A stretch of 64,000 bases of DNA from Methanosarcinaceae archaeon (GCA_020055655.1 JAIPUR010000011.1:1-64000), one strand, 5' to 3'. Numbered from the stretch's first letter, positions 48,483 through 59,887 are shown. Translations and numbers: made by a program. The notes: a model not told the origin generated them from the sequence alone.

Positions 48483-48630
48483 CAAGCAAAATCTGGCATT
48501 GAAGAGTAATCTGCAGCTGTTGAAGAGCAAAGTGAGTCCATGCAGGAATTTGCAAAAAGTTCACTTAAACTTCCAGCATGGCTTCCTAATTCAGGAGATT
48601 GTTTCAAACTATATTGGAAAATAAACTTAG
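48483..48630 (+). pseudogene. Remnant of a methyl-accepting chemotaxis protein 3' end
   Basis: One frame reads QAKSGIEE, a stop, then SAAVEEQSESMQEFAKSS, matching the MCP signalling-tail pattern (VEEQSASMQEVASS). The next frame continues with SMAS and LFQT, where an intact protein would end with a Leu/Phe-Lys tail. Only this tail is visible, with a stop and a frameshift, so it is a relic. Confidence 0.6.
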
Positions 48631-48745
48631 AAGAAATATTTGCCTCTAATTTTCTTATTTTAATTCAATAAAACATTCCCAATTGTTGCGTCATCTACAA
48701 AAATATAGCTTAACTTAAAATCAATGAGCTCTTTTGGGCAATAGT

Positions 48746-49045
48746 ATGAGTAAACGAGCTGGAATGAAAGGTAAACGGGATGAAGATAATTCAAACCCAA
48801 AGACTAACAGGAAAATTGCACTGATCCTGGGAATAATACTTGTACTGGCAGGCATTGCAGGAGTTTTCATTAATGAAGATGAAGATGACCAATCTGTTTC
48901 AGATAATGAAGTAGCAATCTATACCCCGGATGAGCCTGAATATGAAATTGAAGAAATGTCATTTACAAAAAACAGTGAGCAAAAGTCATTGCCTGCTATA
49001 GATGAAAGTGGATACAATGTGCTAATGGAAAAAAATCTTAGATGA
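48746..49045 (+). CDS. Small single-helix membrane protein of unknown function
   Basis: Not recognised. 99 residues: a basic N-terminus (SKRAGMKGKRDEDNSNPKTNRK), one transmembrane helix (IALILGIILVLAGIAGVFI) and an acidic C-terminal half. ATG 48746 is preferred over the TTG at 48734. No clear ribosome binding site. Orphan, between a relic and an oppositely oriented small gene. Confidence 0.6.
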   Translation: MSKRAGMKGKRDEDNSNPKTNRKIALILGIILVLAGIAGVFINEDEDDQSVSDNEVAIYTPDEPEYEIEEMSFTKNSEQKSLPAIDESGYNVLMEKNLR

Positions 49046-49109
49046 GAATTAAGTTGATGTTCAAGTAGCATCAACAAAAAAAGTAAAATGTAAATTGAGA
49101 ATCGAATCC

Positions 49110-49259
49110 TCATTTTGTAGATGTGCGTATGAAAGCCTGCCCACAGGGTGAATAAAATCCCTCTTCTTCCCTCCTTACGGAAGATTCATCGTAAGCGGTG
49201 AATGCTCTTAGTCGTGTACTATACTCATCTATTTGCTCAAGTTTTGGTCCTGTAACCAT
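49110..49259 (-). CDS. 49-residue small protein of unknown function
   Basis: Starts at an ATG at 49259 with GAGGGA eight bases upstream and a TATA-like ATATTATAAAAT region about 50 bases further. The product begins MVTGPKLEQIDEYSTRLRA and ends GQAFIRTSTK; it is soluble, charged and has one Cys in YSPCGQ. The combination of promoter-like sequence, ribosome binding site and full ORF supports a real gene, but no family is recognised. Confidence 0.6.
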   Translation of the reverse strand: MVTGPKLEQIDEYSTRLRAFTAYDESSVRREEEGFYSPCGQAFIRTSTK

Positions 49260-49455
49260 AATATTCCCTCTGGAAAGATCTATTATCCAAAAAACCTTAC
49301 CAATTTTATAATATAATATTATAATATATAAAAATATGTATCATTGATCCAGAAAAACTAAATTCCCATAAAATACCTAATAATAAATACACAGCACATG
49401 ATAAAGTAAAAATCAATGACTTGACTAATAACTTCCATAATATGAGTTGATCTAG

Positions 49456-50157
49456 ATGGATAAATCAAAATTAAGAGGCGTTATTTTTGACATGGATAAT
49501 ACCCTTTTTGATTTTGTTGAAGCAAAAATGATCGCTTGCACAAGTGTTGTGAGACATATAAATGCGGGCGATCCTGAGGAATTGTTTAGCTATTTCCGCA
49601 GGGACAAATACGGGTTTGAAAACCTGGAAAACATAAGTGATTACCTGAATCACTATAATTTGTATTCACGAGAGGTATTTATTCAGTGTTGCGGCATCTA
49701 CAGAAGAGAGAAGGTCAATAATATCAAATTGTACCCTGAAGTTAGAAACACGATGTTGAAGCTTAAAAATATGGGATTGATACTTGGATTACTTACTGAT
49801 GCAGATATGGATAACACAGTATCCAGAATAAAAAAAGTAAGATTATGCAACTATTTTAAATCCTTTTTCACACATGATATAACAGGAGAAAAAAAGCCGT
49901 CTCATATTCCATTTAACTATGCATTGAATTCAATGAACTTGCATCCCCATGAAACCCTTTTTGTAGGCGACAGTTTGAGAAGGGATATTATGCCTTCAAA
50001 GCAAATTGGAATGACCACAGCCTATGCCAAATATGGGGACAAGAATTCTTCCAGAGATAGAGTTCAAACCGACGAGCCTGATTTTGTACTGAATGATTTT
50101 AAACATATAATTGATATTATACTGACAGAAAATGAACCTGAACAAGAAAGAATATGA
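49456..50157 (+). CDS. HAD-superfamily hydrolase (phosphoglycolate-phosphatase-like)
   Basis: 233-residue haloacid-dehalogenase-type phosphatase. Motif I FDMDNTLFD with nucleophile and acid Asp, motif II LLTDAD, and motif III/IV GEKKPSHIPF and FVGDSLRRDI. Cap domain C1. GAGTTGATC ribosome binding site. Its end overlaps the start of the geranylgeranyl reductase gene by 26 bases. Substrate unknown. Confidence 0.88.
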   Translation: MDKSKLRGVIFDMDNTLFDFVEAKMIACTSVVRHINAGDPEELFSYFRRDKYGFENLENISDYLNHYNLYSREVFIQCCGIYRREKVNNIKLYPEVRNTMLKLKNMGLILGLLTDADMDNTVSRIKKVRLCNYFKSFFTHDITGEKKPSHIPFNYALNSMNLHPHETLFVGDSLRRDIMPSKQIGMTTAYAKYGDKNSSRDRVQTDEPDFVLNDFKHIIDIILTENEPEQERI

Positions 50158-51343
50158 TGTTGTTGTTGTGGGTGCCGGACCTATTGGTTCTACAGCTGCA
50201 AGATACGCTGCAAAGAACGGGGCTTCCGTACTCATGGTAGAGGACCATGGATCCATAGGTTCACCTGTAGGATGTACAGGGCTTTTAAGCACAAGAGCAT
50301 TGTCAGAATGTGATGTGGAGCCATCCGAAACTTTTGTGCTTAACAAAGTACGAGGTGCTTTTGTACACCCCATGAATGGAGAAGAACTTCCAATTGACGG
50401 AAAAGAGACAAAAGCATATGTTGTTTCCAGAAAGATCTTTGACCGCACCCTTGCAAATATGGCAGCAAAGGAAGGTGTCGAAATATCACTCAAGACAAGA
50501 GCTACAGGTATTGAGAAAAACATCAGAGAACAATATGTTCAGATAACCCAGGAAGGGGTTGAGCGAAAGATACGAACAAAGGTGATTATCGCTGCTGATG
50601 GAGTGCGTAGTAATATCGCAAAAATAGCGGGCCTTGGCCAGGTTGATAAAGTACTTTCAGGAATACAGATAGAAGGAGCGTACCAATCCCATGATACAGA
50701 TTTTGTAGAGTTGTTTGTAGGCTCACAGGCTCCAGGATTCTTTGCATGGACAGTACCTGTAAGTGAAGAGATATCGCGAATAGGGATTGCCATTGATGCA
50801 GGGCAGAAATCTGCTCAGGAATGTCTTGAGAATCTCCTAAAAACAAACAAACATCTGTCTTCCCGCTATAATGGTGGAAATCTTGACATTGTAATGGGAG
50901 GAATACCAATTGGACCCCTTGATAATACGTACTCTGACGGAGTGCTCATAGTAGGTGATGCTGCCGGACAGGTTAAACCTACATCAGGCGGGGGCATATA
51001 TACCGGTGCAATATGTGCTAAAATCGCCGGAGAAGTTGCTGCCATGGCTGCATTGGAAAATGATACAACTGCTATGCGTCTTTCTGAATATGATCGAAGG
51101 TGGCGTGCTGAGATTGGAAAAGAACTTGCATTGGGAATGAGAATTCACAAATTCATCGGTGGACTGAAGGACGAGGAGATGGATGAGCTTATTAATTCCA
51201 TGAATGAACCTCAGATACTTGATACAATTACCATATATGGAGATATGGACCATCCATCAATTCTTATAAAAAAACTATTGAACCCTGCAAATTCCAGAAG
51301 TCTATTCAGAATATTCCGGGCATTTGCAAAATCAGTACTATGA
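50132..51343 (+). CDS. Geranylgeranyl reductase family (archaeal lipid saturation)
   Basis: FAD-dependent reductase of 403 residues that saturates geranylgeranyl groups of archaeal membrane lipids, or a close relative. FAD-binding YDVVVVGAGPIGSTAARYA, the family motif PVGCTGLLS, IIAADGVRSNIAKIAGL and GDAAGQVKPTSGGGIYTG are all present. Co-expressed with the HAD protein through overlapping ends. Confidence 0.92.
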   Translation: MNLNKKEYDVVVVGAGPIGSTAARYAAKNGASVLMVEDHGSIGSPVGCTGLLSTRALSECDVEPSETFVLNKVRGAFVHPMNGEELPIDGKETKAYVVSRKIFDRTLANMAAKEGVEISLKTRATGIEKNIREQYVQITQEGVERKIRTKVIIAADGVRSNIAKIAGLGQVDKVLSGIQIEGAYQSHDTDFVELFVGSQAPGFFAWTVPVSEEISRIGIAIDAGQKSAQECLENLLKTNKHLSSRYNGGNLDIVMGGIPIGPLDNTYSDGVLIVGDAAGQVKPTSGGGIYTGAICAKIAGEVAAMAALENDTTAMRLSEYDRRWRAEIGKELALGMRIHKFIGGLKDEEMDELINSMNEPQILDTITIYGDMDHPSILIKKLLNPANSRSLFRIFRAFAKSVL

Positions 51344-51358
51344 CCTGATGTGAAATTA

Positions 51359-51871
51359 TCAGTAAATACTGACACCTTTTACAGAATCCAGCGCCAGAAG
51401 TTCTTCAACTATGCTTCCCGGAACCTTAGAATCGGTAATTATGGTCAATCTCGGTTCGCTTGTGAAGAATGGATCATCGGAAACAGCTTGCCTGATGCTT
51501 ATATTATGATCTGTGACAACTGTGGATACTTTAGACAGTATGCCTGTACTTGTTGCGTTGTCGGGTGTAATGATTATAACACCAAGACCCAATAAAGGAG
51601 CCACTTCAGGAAGGAATGGAATAGATTGCACATTCTGGAATATCTTTCTTAGAAGCTCATCGGAAATTATTGTTTCCGTGGTGGAATCCACGACTCTGCG
51701 GTCCACACCGGCTTCTTTGGCAAGCTGAGTATGTGCTATCTCGATCTTACCGGAAGTTACTTTTCCGTCATCATTGACCTGAAAACCACGCTCGAAAAGA
51801 ACTCTCAGGACCTTTTGCTGAGCAGGATGCTTTTCAAATTTTTGAAGTAGTACACTCCACATATACATCAT
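51359..51871 (-). CDS. ACT-domain regulator of amino acid metabolism (COG2061 type)
   Basis: 170-residue archaeal regulator: an N-terminal winged-helix-like part (EKHPAQQKVLRVLFERGF, IAHTQLAKEAGVDRRVVDST) and a C-terminal ACT domain (VSTVVTDHNISIRQAVSDDP) that would bind an amino acid. Convergent with the reductase gene, leaving 15 bases. The start may be the ATG at 51862, giving the usual MWSVLLQKFEKHPAQQKV, or 51871. Confidence 0.88.
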   Translation of the reverse strand: MMYMWSVLLQKFEKHPAQQKVLRVLFERGFQVNDDGKVTSGKIEIAHTQLAKEAGVDRRVVDSTTETIISDELLRKIFQNVQSIPFLPEVAPLLGLGVIIITPDNATSTGILSKVSTVVTDHNISIRQAVSDDPFFTSEPRLTIITDSKVPGSIVEELLALDSVKGVSIY

Positions 51872-52019
51872 GTAACCATTTCAAAATATAAAGATTTACG
51901 GTTCTGCTTCCCATCTTAGAAAAAATCAGTAGCACCTTAAATACCAAACAAAGAAAAGCATTTTAAGGATTAAAGCATCTAGTAAATACACAATAATTAT
52001 CATTTAGCTAATAACTTAC

Positions 52020-52093
52020 CCGAAATAGGGCATGGCGCGTTTAGATATCAGAATGCTTTAACCTTTCTAGGATGAAATCAGCGCATTTCGGGA
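52020..52093 (+). promoter_or_regulatory. Structured leader upstream of the synthase gene
   Basis: CCCGAAAT (52020-52027) and ATTTCGGG (52086-52093) are perfect complements, and GCGC inside each arm pairs as well, giving a 12-pair stem with one bulge and a 50-base apical region. It ends 26 bases before the ATG at 52120, near the GGAGGATAT ribosome binding site. Candidate cis-regulatory RNA; no known riboswitch recognised. Confidence 0.5.
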
Positions 52094-52119
52094 TATTATA
52101 AATCCAAGGAGGATATGGA

Positions 52120-53469
52120 ATGAAAGAGTATAGAGATTATGATGACCTTCCAAAGATCAAGTTACCACTGGATCAGGAGGTATCTATTAGTGACAGTACA
52201 ATACGTGATGGGGCACAGATGCCTGGAATTGTAATGAAAAGCAGCCACAAGATCCAGATCTATGAATATTTACACCAGATCGGAATTGAGAAACTGGAAT
52301 CCTTCGTTTATAATGAGAGAGATAGAAAAGCCATTAAGTTGATGCTGGACAGAGGATATGAATTCCCTGAAGTGACTGGTTGGGCAAGGGCTAATCCAAA
52401 AGATATCGACACAGTACTCAGTGTTGACGGAATTGAGGAAACTGGGATATTGATGTCTGTTTCCGACCCACATATTTTTGATAAGATGGGACTTGAAAGC
52501 CGTGAAGCTGCAGAAGAGAAATACCTTACTGCGCTCCAGTATGCAGTGGATCATGGTCTTAGGACCAGGGCACATATTGAGGACATGACGCGTGCCGACA
52601 ATTATGGATTTGTGTATCCTCTTGTGGAAAAGATACTTGATATCGACCCGGAATGTACCATCAGGATATGTGACACCATTGGATTCGGAGTTCCATTTTC
52701 AAGTGTGGATGAACCATTTGGAATACCTGCAATTACTAAATACCTTATCGATGAACTGGGTGCAAAGAACATTGAAACACACTGCCATGACGACTTTGGC
52801 CTTGCTGTTGCAAACTCCCTTGCAGGATACTGGTATGGAGCTAACTGGTCAAATGTAACTTTCCTTGGAATTGGTGAGAGAGCAGGTAATGCAGAAATGG
52901 AAAAGCTTCTTCTTTTCCTTTCAAGGCGTATTGAAGGATTTGACAAGTATAAACTTGATTCCATCATCGAATTCTCAAACTTCATGCAGAAAGAGATTGG
53001 TATAAGAGTACCAAGAAATAAATCTGTAGTAGGTAAGAATGTATTTGCTCATGAATCGGGAATCCATGCAGCAGGGGTGCTGAAAAACCCATTTACTTAC
53101 GAACCTTACCCACCTGAAGTTGTTGGCGGAGACAGGATATTCCTTGTGGGAGATTCATCCGGCATAGAAGTCCTCAGATACAAGGTCCAGGATGCATTGA
53201 ACGAATTGATGGAAGTGAACATAGAGATTGGCAAGAACGACAAGCGCCTCAGAGCTATCCAGGATGATATACAAAAATTGTACAATTCAGAGAAAAGAGT
53301 TTCATGTATTTCCGACGAAGAGATAATGGCCTATGTCAAAAAATATTTTTTCTTTCAAAAAATCGTAGAGAAGCAAATGAACCGCCCTGTGGAAGAAGAT
53401 GAACGCAGTGAAGACATACCTCAAGGGCCAGAATATGCAAAAGTTCGTATGCATGATACTGTAGAATAA
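52120..53469 (+). CDS. Homocitrate / isopropylmalate synthase family; candidate Re-citrate synthase
   Basis: 449-residue DRE-TIM acyltransferase. DSTIRDGAQMPGIVMKSSHK carries the catalytic Asp-Arg-Glu/Asp set, HCHDDFGLAVANSLAGYW the metal His pair, and GERAGNAEMEKLL the family block. Condenses acetyl-CoA with a 2-oxoacid. The subfamily (IDTVLSVDGIEETGILMSVSD, NKSVVGKNVFAHESGIHAAG) resembles proteins proposed to be Re-citrate synthases, and isocitrate dehydrogenase is encoded nearby, but homocitrate or citramalate synthesis is also possible. Strong GGAGG ribosome binding site. Confidence 0.8.
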   Translation: MKEYRDYDDLPKIKLPLDQEVSISDSTIRDGAQMPGIVMKSSHKIQIYEYLHQIGIEKLESFVYNERDRKAIKLMLDRGYEFPEVTGWARANPKDIDTVLSVDGIEETGILMSVSDPHIFDKMGLESREAAEEKYLTALQYAVDHGLRTRAHIEDMTRADNYGFVYPLVEKILDIDPECTIRICDTIGFGVPFSSVDEPFGIPAITKYLIDELGAKNIETHCHDDFGLAVANSLAGYWYGANWSNVTFLGIGERAGNAEMEKLLLFLSRRIEGFDKYKLDSIIEFSNFMQKEIGIRVPRNKSVVGKNVFAHESGIHAAGVLKNPFTYEPYPPEVVGGDRIFLVGDSSGIEVLRYKVQDALNELMEVNIEIGKNDKRLRAIQDDIQKLYNSEKRVSCISDEEIMAYVKKYFFFQKIVEKQMNRPVEEDERSEDIPQGPEYAKVRMHDTVE

Positions 53470-53501
53470 AAATATACACGAGACTTAGTCTGAAATTGAG
53501 A

Positions 53502-53528
53502 TGGTGGTTTATCCACCACAGTTCTTTT
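53502..53528 (+). terminator. Terminator after the synthase gene
   Basis: TGGTGG and CCACCA pair around TTTAT, followed by CAGTTCTTTTTT. Confidence 0.75.
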
Positions 53529-53770
53529 TTATTCAGGAATAATTCCTTCATTCCATAGCTTATTTCAACACATCTGCGATTAGCTCTTGCAGATCACAGT
53601 TATAAACTAAAGAGAGACCAATAGAGATTAAGTGGTCTGATGCCAAAAGTCTAGAAGAGAGAAATCCACATCACGAAAACTGACGGTTTCATGATAGAAG
53701 ACACATCTGCACCCCAACCCAAACATAAACGGAAGCTTTAGCTCCCTGATCACATTGCTTTTTAGATACT

Positions 53771-53800
53771 AAAAAGCCCCGGGAGAAACCGGGGCTTTCC
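53771..53800 (-). terminator. Bacterial-style intrinsic terminator of the isocitrate dehydrogenase gene
   Basis: On the minus strand AAAGCCCCGG-TTTCTC-CCGGGGCTTTTT: a GC-rich ten-pair stem with six-base loop and T-run, 20 bases after the icd stop. Its GC-richness stands out from the AT-rich surroundings. Confidence 0.9.
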
Positions 53801-53819
53801 TTTTGTTCCCACAATAAAA

Positions 53820-56066
<2,247 letters not shown>

Positions 56067-56223
56067 TTAATAACATTTTATCGAATCGAAGCCTTTATTC
56101 TATATAAAGAGAAATTGCTTTATAAACGACTACATAATATATATGTCATACCCAGCAACAATCAACTTAAATTTTAAATGTTAGTCCAGTAGCATTTTAG
56201 ATAATAATAGCATATACCAAAGT

Positions 56224-57066
56224 ATGATACCAAAAATTCCAATTACAGATGAACACATGCACATCGATCCACGTGCAAAGGGACTCAAAGCAGTTAAGGA
56301 GTTCCAGAATACTGGTGGAACACATATTTTTCTTGTCATGAAACCAAGCTGGACAATTGGAGTGAATGTTAGCAAGGCAGAGGATCACATTAAGGTTTTT
56401 GAAGAAACAATTGACATCTCCCGACAGATCAATGAAACGGGAGTTACATCTTTTCCGGTCCTTGGCGTGCATCCGGCAGAGCTAACAAAGCTTACGGAAA
56501 ACATGGAGCTGAAAAAAGCTGTTGATATAATGAAAGGCGGACTTGATATCGCTGCCAGATATGTGGAACGCGGACATGCAGTGGGACTTAAGAGTGGAAG
56601 GCCACACTACCCGGTCAGTGAAGATGTATGGGATGCCTCCAATGAGATAATGGAATATGCATTCACACATGCAGCAGACCTTGATTGCGCCATCCAGTTA
56701 CATACGGAAAGCGTGGAAGAACCAGAGCTTGTAGACATAGCAGAGCGTGCTAAAAGAACAGGCATCAAAATGCAGCGTGTCGTAAAACATTACGCACCAC
56801 CACTTGTGAATGTATGTGAAAAACTTGGAATTATGCCAGGTGTCCTTGCAGGAAAAGGAGTCATTGAAGAAGCGCTGGAGCAGGGAACACGCTTTATGCT
56901 TGAGACTGATTACATTGACGATGTGGACAGGCCGGGAGCTGTACTTGGACCTAAAACAATTCCTCGTAAAACCCTCAAGCTTGTTGAACAATATGGAGAA
57001 GAACCTTTCTGGAAGATCCATAAGAAAAATCCTGAAATGGTCTACGATGTGGACATTGAACTATAG
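56224..57066 (+). CDS. TatD-like metal-dependent hydrolase
   Basis: 280-residue amidohydrolase-fold protein of the TatD/COG1099 group. Metal-binding ITDEHMHIDPRAKG, GVHPAEL, IQLHTES, VVKHYAPPL and the last Asp in LETDYIDD. Substrate unknown. Little or no ribosome binding site, so the mRNA may be leaderless. Divergent from icd and convergent with glycerate kinase. Confidence 0.85.
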   Translation: MIPKIPITDEHMHIDPRAKGLKAVKEFQNTGGTHIFLVMKPSWTIGVNVSKAEDHIKVFEETIDISRQINETGVTSFPVLGVHPAELTKLTENMELKKAVDIMKGGLDIAARYVERGHAVGLKSGRPHYPVSEDVWDASNEIMEYAFTHAADLDCAIQLHTESVEEPELVDIAERAKRTGIKMQRVVKHYAPPLVNVCEKLGIMPGVLAGKGVIEEALEQGTRFMLETDYIDDVDRPGAVLGPKTIPRKTLKLVEQYGEEPFWKIHKKNPEMVYDVDIEL

Positions 57067-57080
57067 TCAAATATCTGGCA

Positions 57081-58400
57081 TTATGCAATAAGCAGCATAT
57101 AGATATCCATAACATTCGTACCTGTTGGACCTGTTATTAAAAGATCGTTTATTTCTTTGAAGTATGAATTGGAATTATTGTTCCGAAGCATAATACGGGC
57201 ATCCAAACCGATCTCTTTTCCATCTTTTAGAGTTTCGCCATCAGCGAAAGCACCAGATGCATCTGATTCACCATCATTACCATCAGTAGCTGCCGAAAGC
57301 ATTAGAACACCCCGAATACCTGTGGCTTCTATGCCAAATGATAAGGCCAGTTCCTGGCAACGGCCTCCTTTGCCTGTTCCATTTATGGTCACGGTCGTTT
57401 CACCACCGGCAAGGATACAGGCAGGAAGAGGAATTGGACCACCTTTTGACCGTTCTTCCTTTGCTATTGAAGAAAATACCTTCGCAATTTCTCTGGCCTC
57501 ACCCACAAGCGAAGATGTCAATATCAATGTGTTATACCCAAATTCTGAAGCTTTTGATCCAGCCTTACTTAAGGCAAGTGAATTGTTGCCCACAAGATAA
57601 TGAAAAGCTTTCTCAAATATAGGAGCGGAAGATTTAGGGGTCTCTTCACATATACCATCCAGGCCGTCTTCGATCAAACCCTGGACCGCAGGAGAGATTT
57701 TTAATTCATACCTATTGACTATTTCCTGGAAATCCCCGAAAGTAGAACTATCAGGCAGAGTTGGACCAGAAGCGACCACATTAAGAGAATCACCTACCAC
57801 ATCAGACAGGATCAAACTTATTGATTCTGAAGGATAGGAAAGTTTAGCCAGACCTCCGCCTTTAACTGCAGAAAGATGTTTTCTTACTGTATTCAGTTCT
57901 TCTATAGTTGCCCCGGATCTGAGGAGATCATCAGTCAGTTTTACAATATCTGACACCGAGATATCTTTACGTGGAAGAGTAAGTAAAGCCGAGCCCCCGC
58001 CTGAGATTAAAAATACTACAAGGTCATTCTTTCCACTTTTTTCGAGCATATCACGTACTTTTATTCCAGCTATTACTCCATTTTCATCAGGTAGCGGATG
58101 ACCTGCTTCAAGCACATCAACGTTGTTTAAAGTACCACCAAAACCATATTTTGTGATCACAATACCATCGGAAATATGATCAGCCAAAATAGAATCGATA
58201 GCCTGAGCCATTGGAACTGCAGCTTTACCAAATGCTATCAGATTAATATTTTCATAAGAGGAAAGATCGTAGGTTCGGCCATCGATCAATAGAACATTAT
58301 TTTTGCGGGATACTGCATTAAAAATACATGAAGAGGAGTCTACAGCAGATAGAGCACTTTGATATATCTCAGACGCATCAGATCTTAATTTTTCACGCAT
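57081..58400 (-). CDS. gckA: Glycerate 2-kinase (GckA/MOFRL family)
   Basis: Phosphorylates glycerate to 2-phosphoglycerate. 439 residues: GHPLPDENGVIAG, FLISGGGSALLTLP, the hallmark INGTGKGGRCQELALSFG and AATDGNDGESDASGAFAD near the C-terminus. Convergent with the TatD-like gene. Its product would enter glycolysis, near the pyruvate kinase encoded downstream. Confidence 0.93.
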   Translation of the reverse strand: MREKLRSDASEIYQSALSAVDSSSCIFNAVSRKNNVLLIDGRTYDLSSYENINLIAFGKAAVPMAQAIDSILADHISDGIVITKYGFGGTLNNVDVLEAGHPLPDENGVIAGIKVRDMLEKSGKNDLVVFLISGGGSALLTLPRKDISVSDIVKLTDDLLRSGATIEELNTVRKHLSAVKGGGLAKLSYPSESISLILSDVVGDSLNVVASGPTLPDSSTFGDFQEIVNRYELKISPAVQGLIEDGLDGICEETPKSSAPIFEKAFHYLVGNNSLALSKAGSKASEFGYNTLILTSSLVGEAREIAKVFSSIAKEERSKGGPIPLPACILAGGETTVTINGTGKGGRCQELALSFGIEATGIRGVLMLSAATDGNDGESDASGAFADGETLKDGKEIGLDARIMLRNNNSNSYFKEINDLLITGPTGTNVMDIYMLLIA

Positions 58401-58490
58401 TGTTTATCCAGCATTACTTCCAGAGCAAACACATATCATTAAATTAAAAAATATAAGGCTAAGATAATGAAAAGCCTTTTCAATTCTAAT

Positions 58491-58673
58491 TTATTCTTCA
58501 GGGATCAAGATCCATGCAAGAATATATAGAAGCAAACCAGTACCAAAGCCGAAAATAGATAATGCCCATAAAAGCCTGACTATAACCGGATCTATGCCCA
58601 GATAATCGCCAAGTCCGCCACATACACCAGCAATCAATCTGTTATTTTTAGATCTTCTTAATTGTTTATCCAT
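58491..58673 (-). CDS. PspC-domain membrane protein
   Basis: 60-residue protein with the PspC pattern: KNNRLIAGVCGGLGDYLGID followed by VIVRLLWAL and a hydrophobic helix GFGTGLLLYILAWILI. ATG 58673 has AGTGAT upstream; longer starts add unrelated residues. Relatives respond to membrane stress. Confidence 0.9.
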   Translation of the reverse strand: MDKQLRRSKNNRLIAGVCGGLGDYLGIDPVIVRLLWALSIFGFGTGLLLYILAWILIPEE

Positions 58674-58778
58674 ATTTATCACTTTATTATATGTATGCAT
58701 ATTAATACAATCTTGTTGCAATTGATTTTATTTGCTATTAATCTTTTGTGCAATAACCAAATTACAGATCTTTTGATT

Positions 58779-59135
58779 TTAGAGTTGACACATTTTACAA
58801 TCTGAGCTTCCACATTCCGGATTATCAAACTGCCATTTTAGGCCCCAGTTCTTGATCCTGTCGATAATATTGAGAAACTCCTCTCCGCTTTCAGTGAGAG
58901 AATATTGTGATTTAACAGGTACAGAGGATTTGTCCACTTCCTTTTTAACAAGACCCTGCTTTTCCAGTTCTTTAAGTCTGATGGAAAGGGTTTTGGGAGT
59001 AACATCTTCCAGCTTGTTCTTCAGCTCATTAAACCTCGTGGTTTTCTCTTCACCTTTATACAACTCAAGAAGAATACAAAGTGCCCATTTTTTACCTATA
59101 ATATCGACCGTTTTATAGATGGTACAATCTTTCAT
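58779..59135 (-). CDS. HxlR-family winged-helix regulator
   Basis: 118-residue MarR/HxlR-type transcription factor: KDCTIYKTVDIIGKKWALCIL, RFNELKNKLEDVTPKTLSIRLKELE (recognition helix) and YSLTESGEEF. Cysteines near the N-terminus (Cys4) and a C-terminal CGSSDCKMCQL suggest redox or metal sensing. The ATG at 59135 is preferred; upstream codons belong to the intergenic region. Divergent from the sulfite-reductase-like operon, which it likely controls. Confidence 0.9.
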   Translation of the reverse strand: MKDCTIYKTVDIIGKKWALCILLELYKGEEKTTRFNELKNKLEDVTPKTLSIRLKELEKQGLVKKEVDKSSVPVKSQYSLTESGEEFLNIIDRIKNWGLKWQFDNPECGSSDCKMCQL

Positions 59136-59227
59136 AGTATCAGTTTGGAAACTAACCAATATATAAGTTAGTATCAATAATATATCACTTGTATCAAATT
59201 AGTTTTTTCAAACGTGGAGGAAAGAAT
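59136..59227. promoter_or_regulatory. Divergent promoter with repeated operator-like motifs
   Basis: Between the HxlR gene and the redox operon lie an inverted repeat ACTAAC (59151-59156) / GTTAGT (59167-59172) around TATATAA, and three direct GTATCA copies (59137-59142, 59171-59176, 59191-59196). Likely binding sites of the HxlR regulator. Confidence 0.55.
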
Positions 59228-59887
59228 ATGGCAAAAGACTTACTAGAAAAGGGAGCAATTCTGCAGAGAGATCAGGAAACATATGCAATTGCACCACATT
59301 TACCTGGTGGAATTGTTGACGCTGCAACACTTAGCAAAATCGCAGAAGTTGCCACAAAATACGAAGCTGCAACATTAAAAGTAACCTCATCCCAGAGAGT
59401 TGCTATTGTAGGATTAAAAGAAGAAGACATAGACAGTGCATGGGAAGAACTTGGTATCAAGCCAGGTGCTGCGATCGGACTTTGTGTAAGAAGTGTAAAG
59501 ATCTGCCCAGGTACAACATTCTGTAAACGCGGACAGCAAGATGCTGTAGGCCTTGGTCTTAAGCTCGATGAGAAATATCACGGAATGGAACTTCCATGCA
59601 AATTCAAGATGGCTATTTCTGGATGTATGAACTCATGCTCAGAACCAGCAGTTAAGGACATCGGAATCATGGGTGCTCCAAAAGGATACACTGTGATGGT
59701 TGGTGGAAATGCAGCAATCAAACCAAGACTTGCTGATGTCATTGCAGATGAACTGGATGAAAATGAAGTAATGGAACTTACCGACAAGATCATCAATTTC
59801 ACCAAGAAGAACGGTTCAAAGCACCGCCTTGGAAGAGTCATCAATGAGATGGGTCTTGACAAGTTCAAAAAAGAGATCGGATTATAA
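59228..59887 (+). CDS. Small siroheme sulfite-reductase-like protein (Dsr-LP type)
   Basis: 219-residue sulfite/nitrite reductase half-fold protein. A ferredoxin-like half (LPGGIVDAATLSKIAEVA, LKVTSSQRVAIVGL) precedes the siroheme-[4Fe-4S] motif KICPGTTFCKRG...SGCMNSCSEP (C-x5-C...C-x3-C). Many methanogens have such small proteins whose role is uncertain; they do not equal full sulfite reductase. ATG 59228 has GGAGG nine bases upstream. First gene of the redox cluster. Confidence 0.93.
   Translation: MAKDLLEKGAILQRDQETYAIAPHLPGGIVDAATLSKIAEVATKYEAATLKVTSSQRVAIVGLKEEDIDSAWEELGIKPGAAIGLCVRSVKICPGTTFCKRGQQDAVGLGLKLDEKYHGMELPCKFKMAISGCMNSCSEPAVKDIGIMGAPKGYTVMVGGNAAIKPRLADVIADELDENEVMELTDKIINFTKKNGSKHRLGRVINEMGLDKFKKEIGL

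Larger units (their letters stand above)
53470..53819 (+). other. Intergenic region between convergent synthase and isocitrate dehydrogenase
   Basis: 350 bases with a terminator for each flanking gene (53502-53528 and 53771-53800). The middle part (about 53550-53760) shows no recognisable gene or repeat. Confidence 0.7.
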
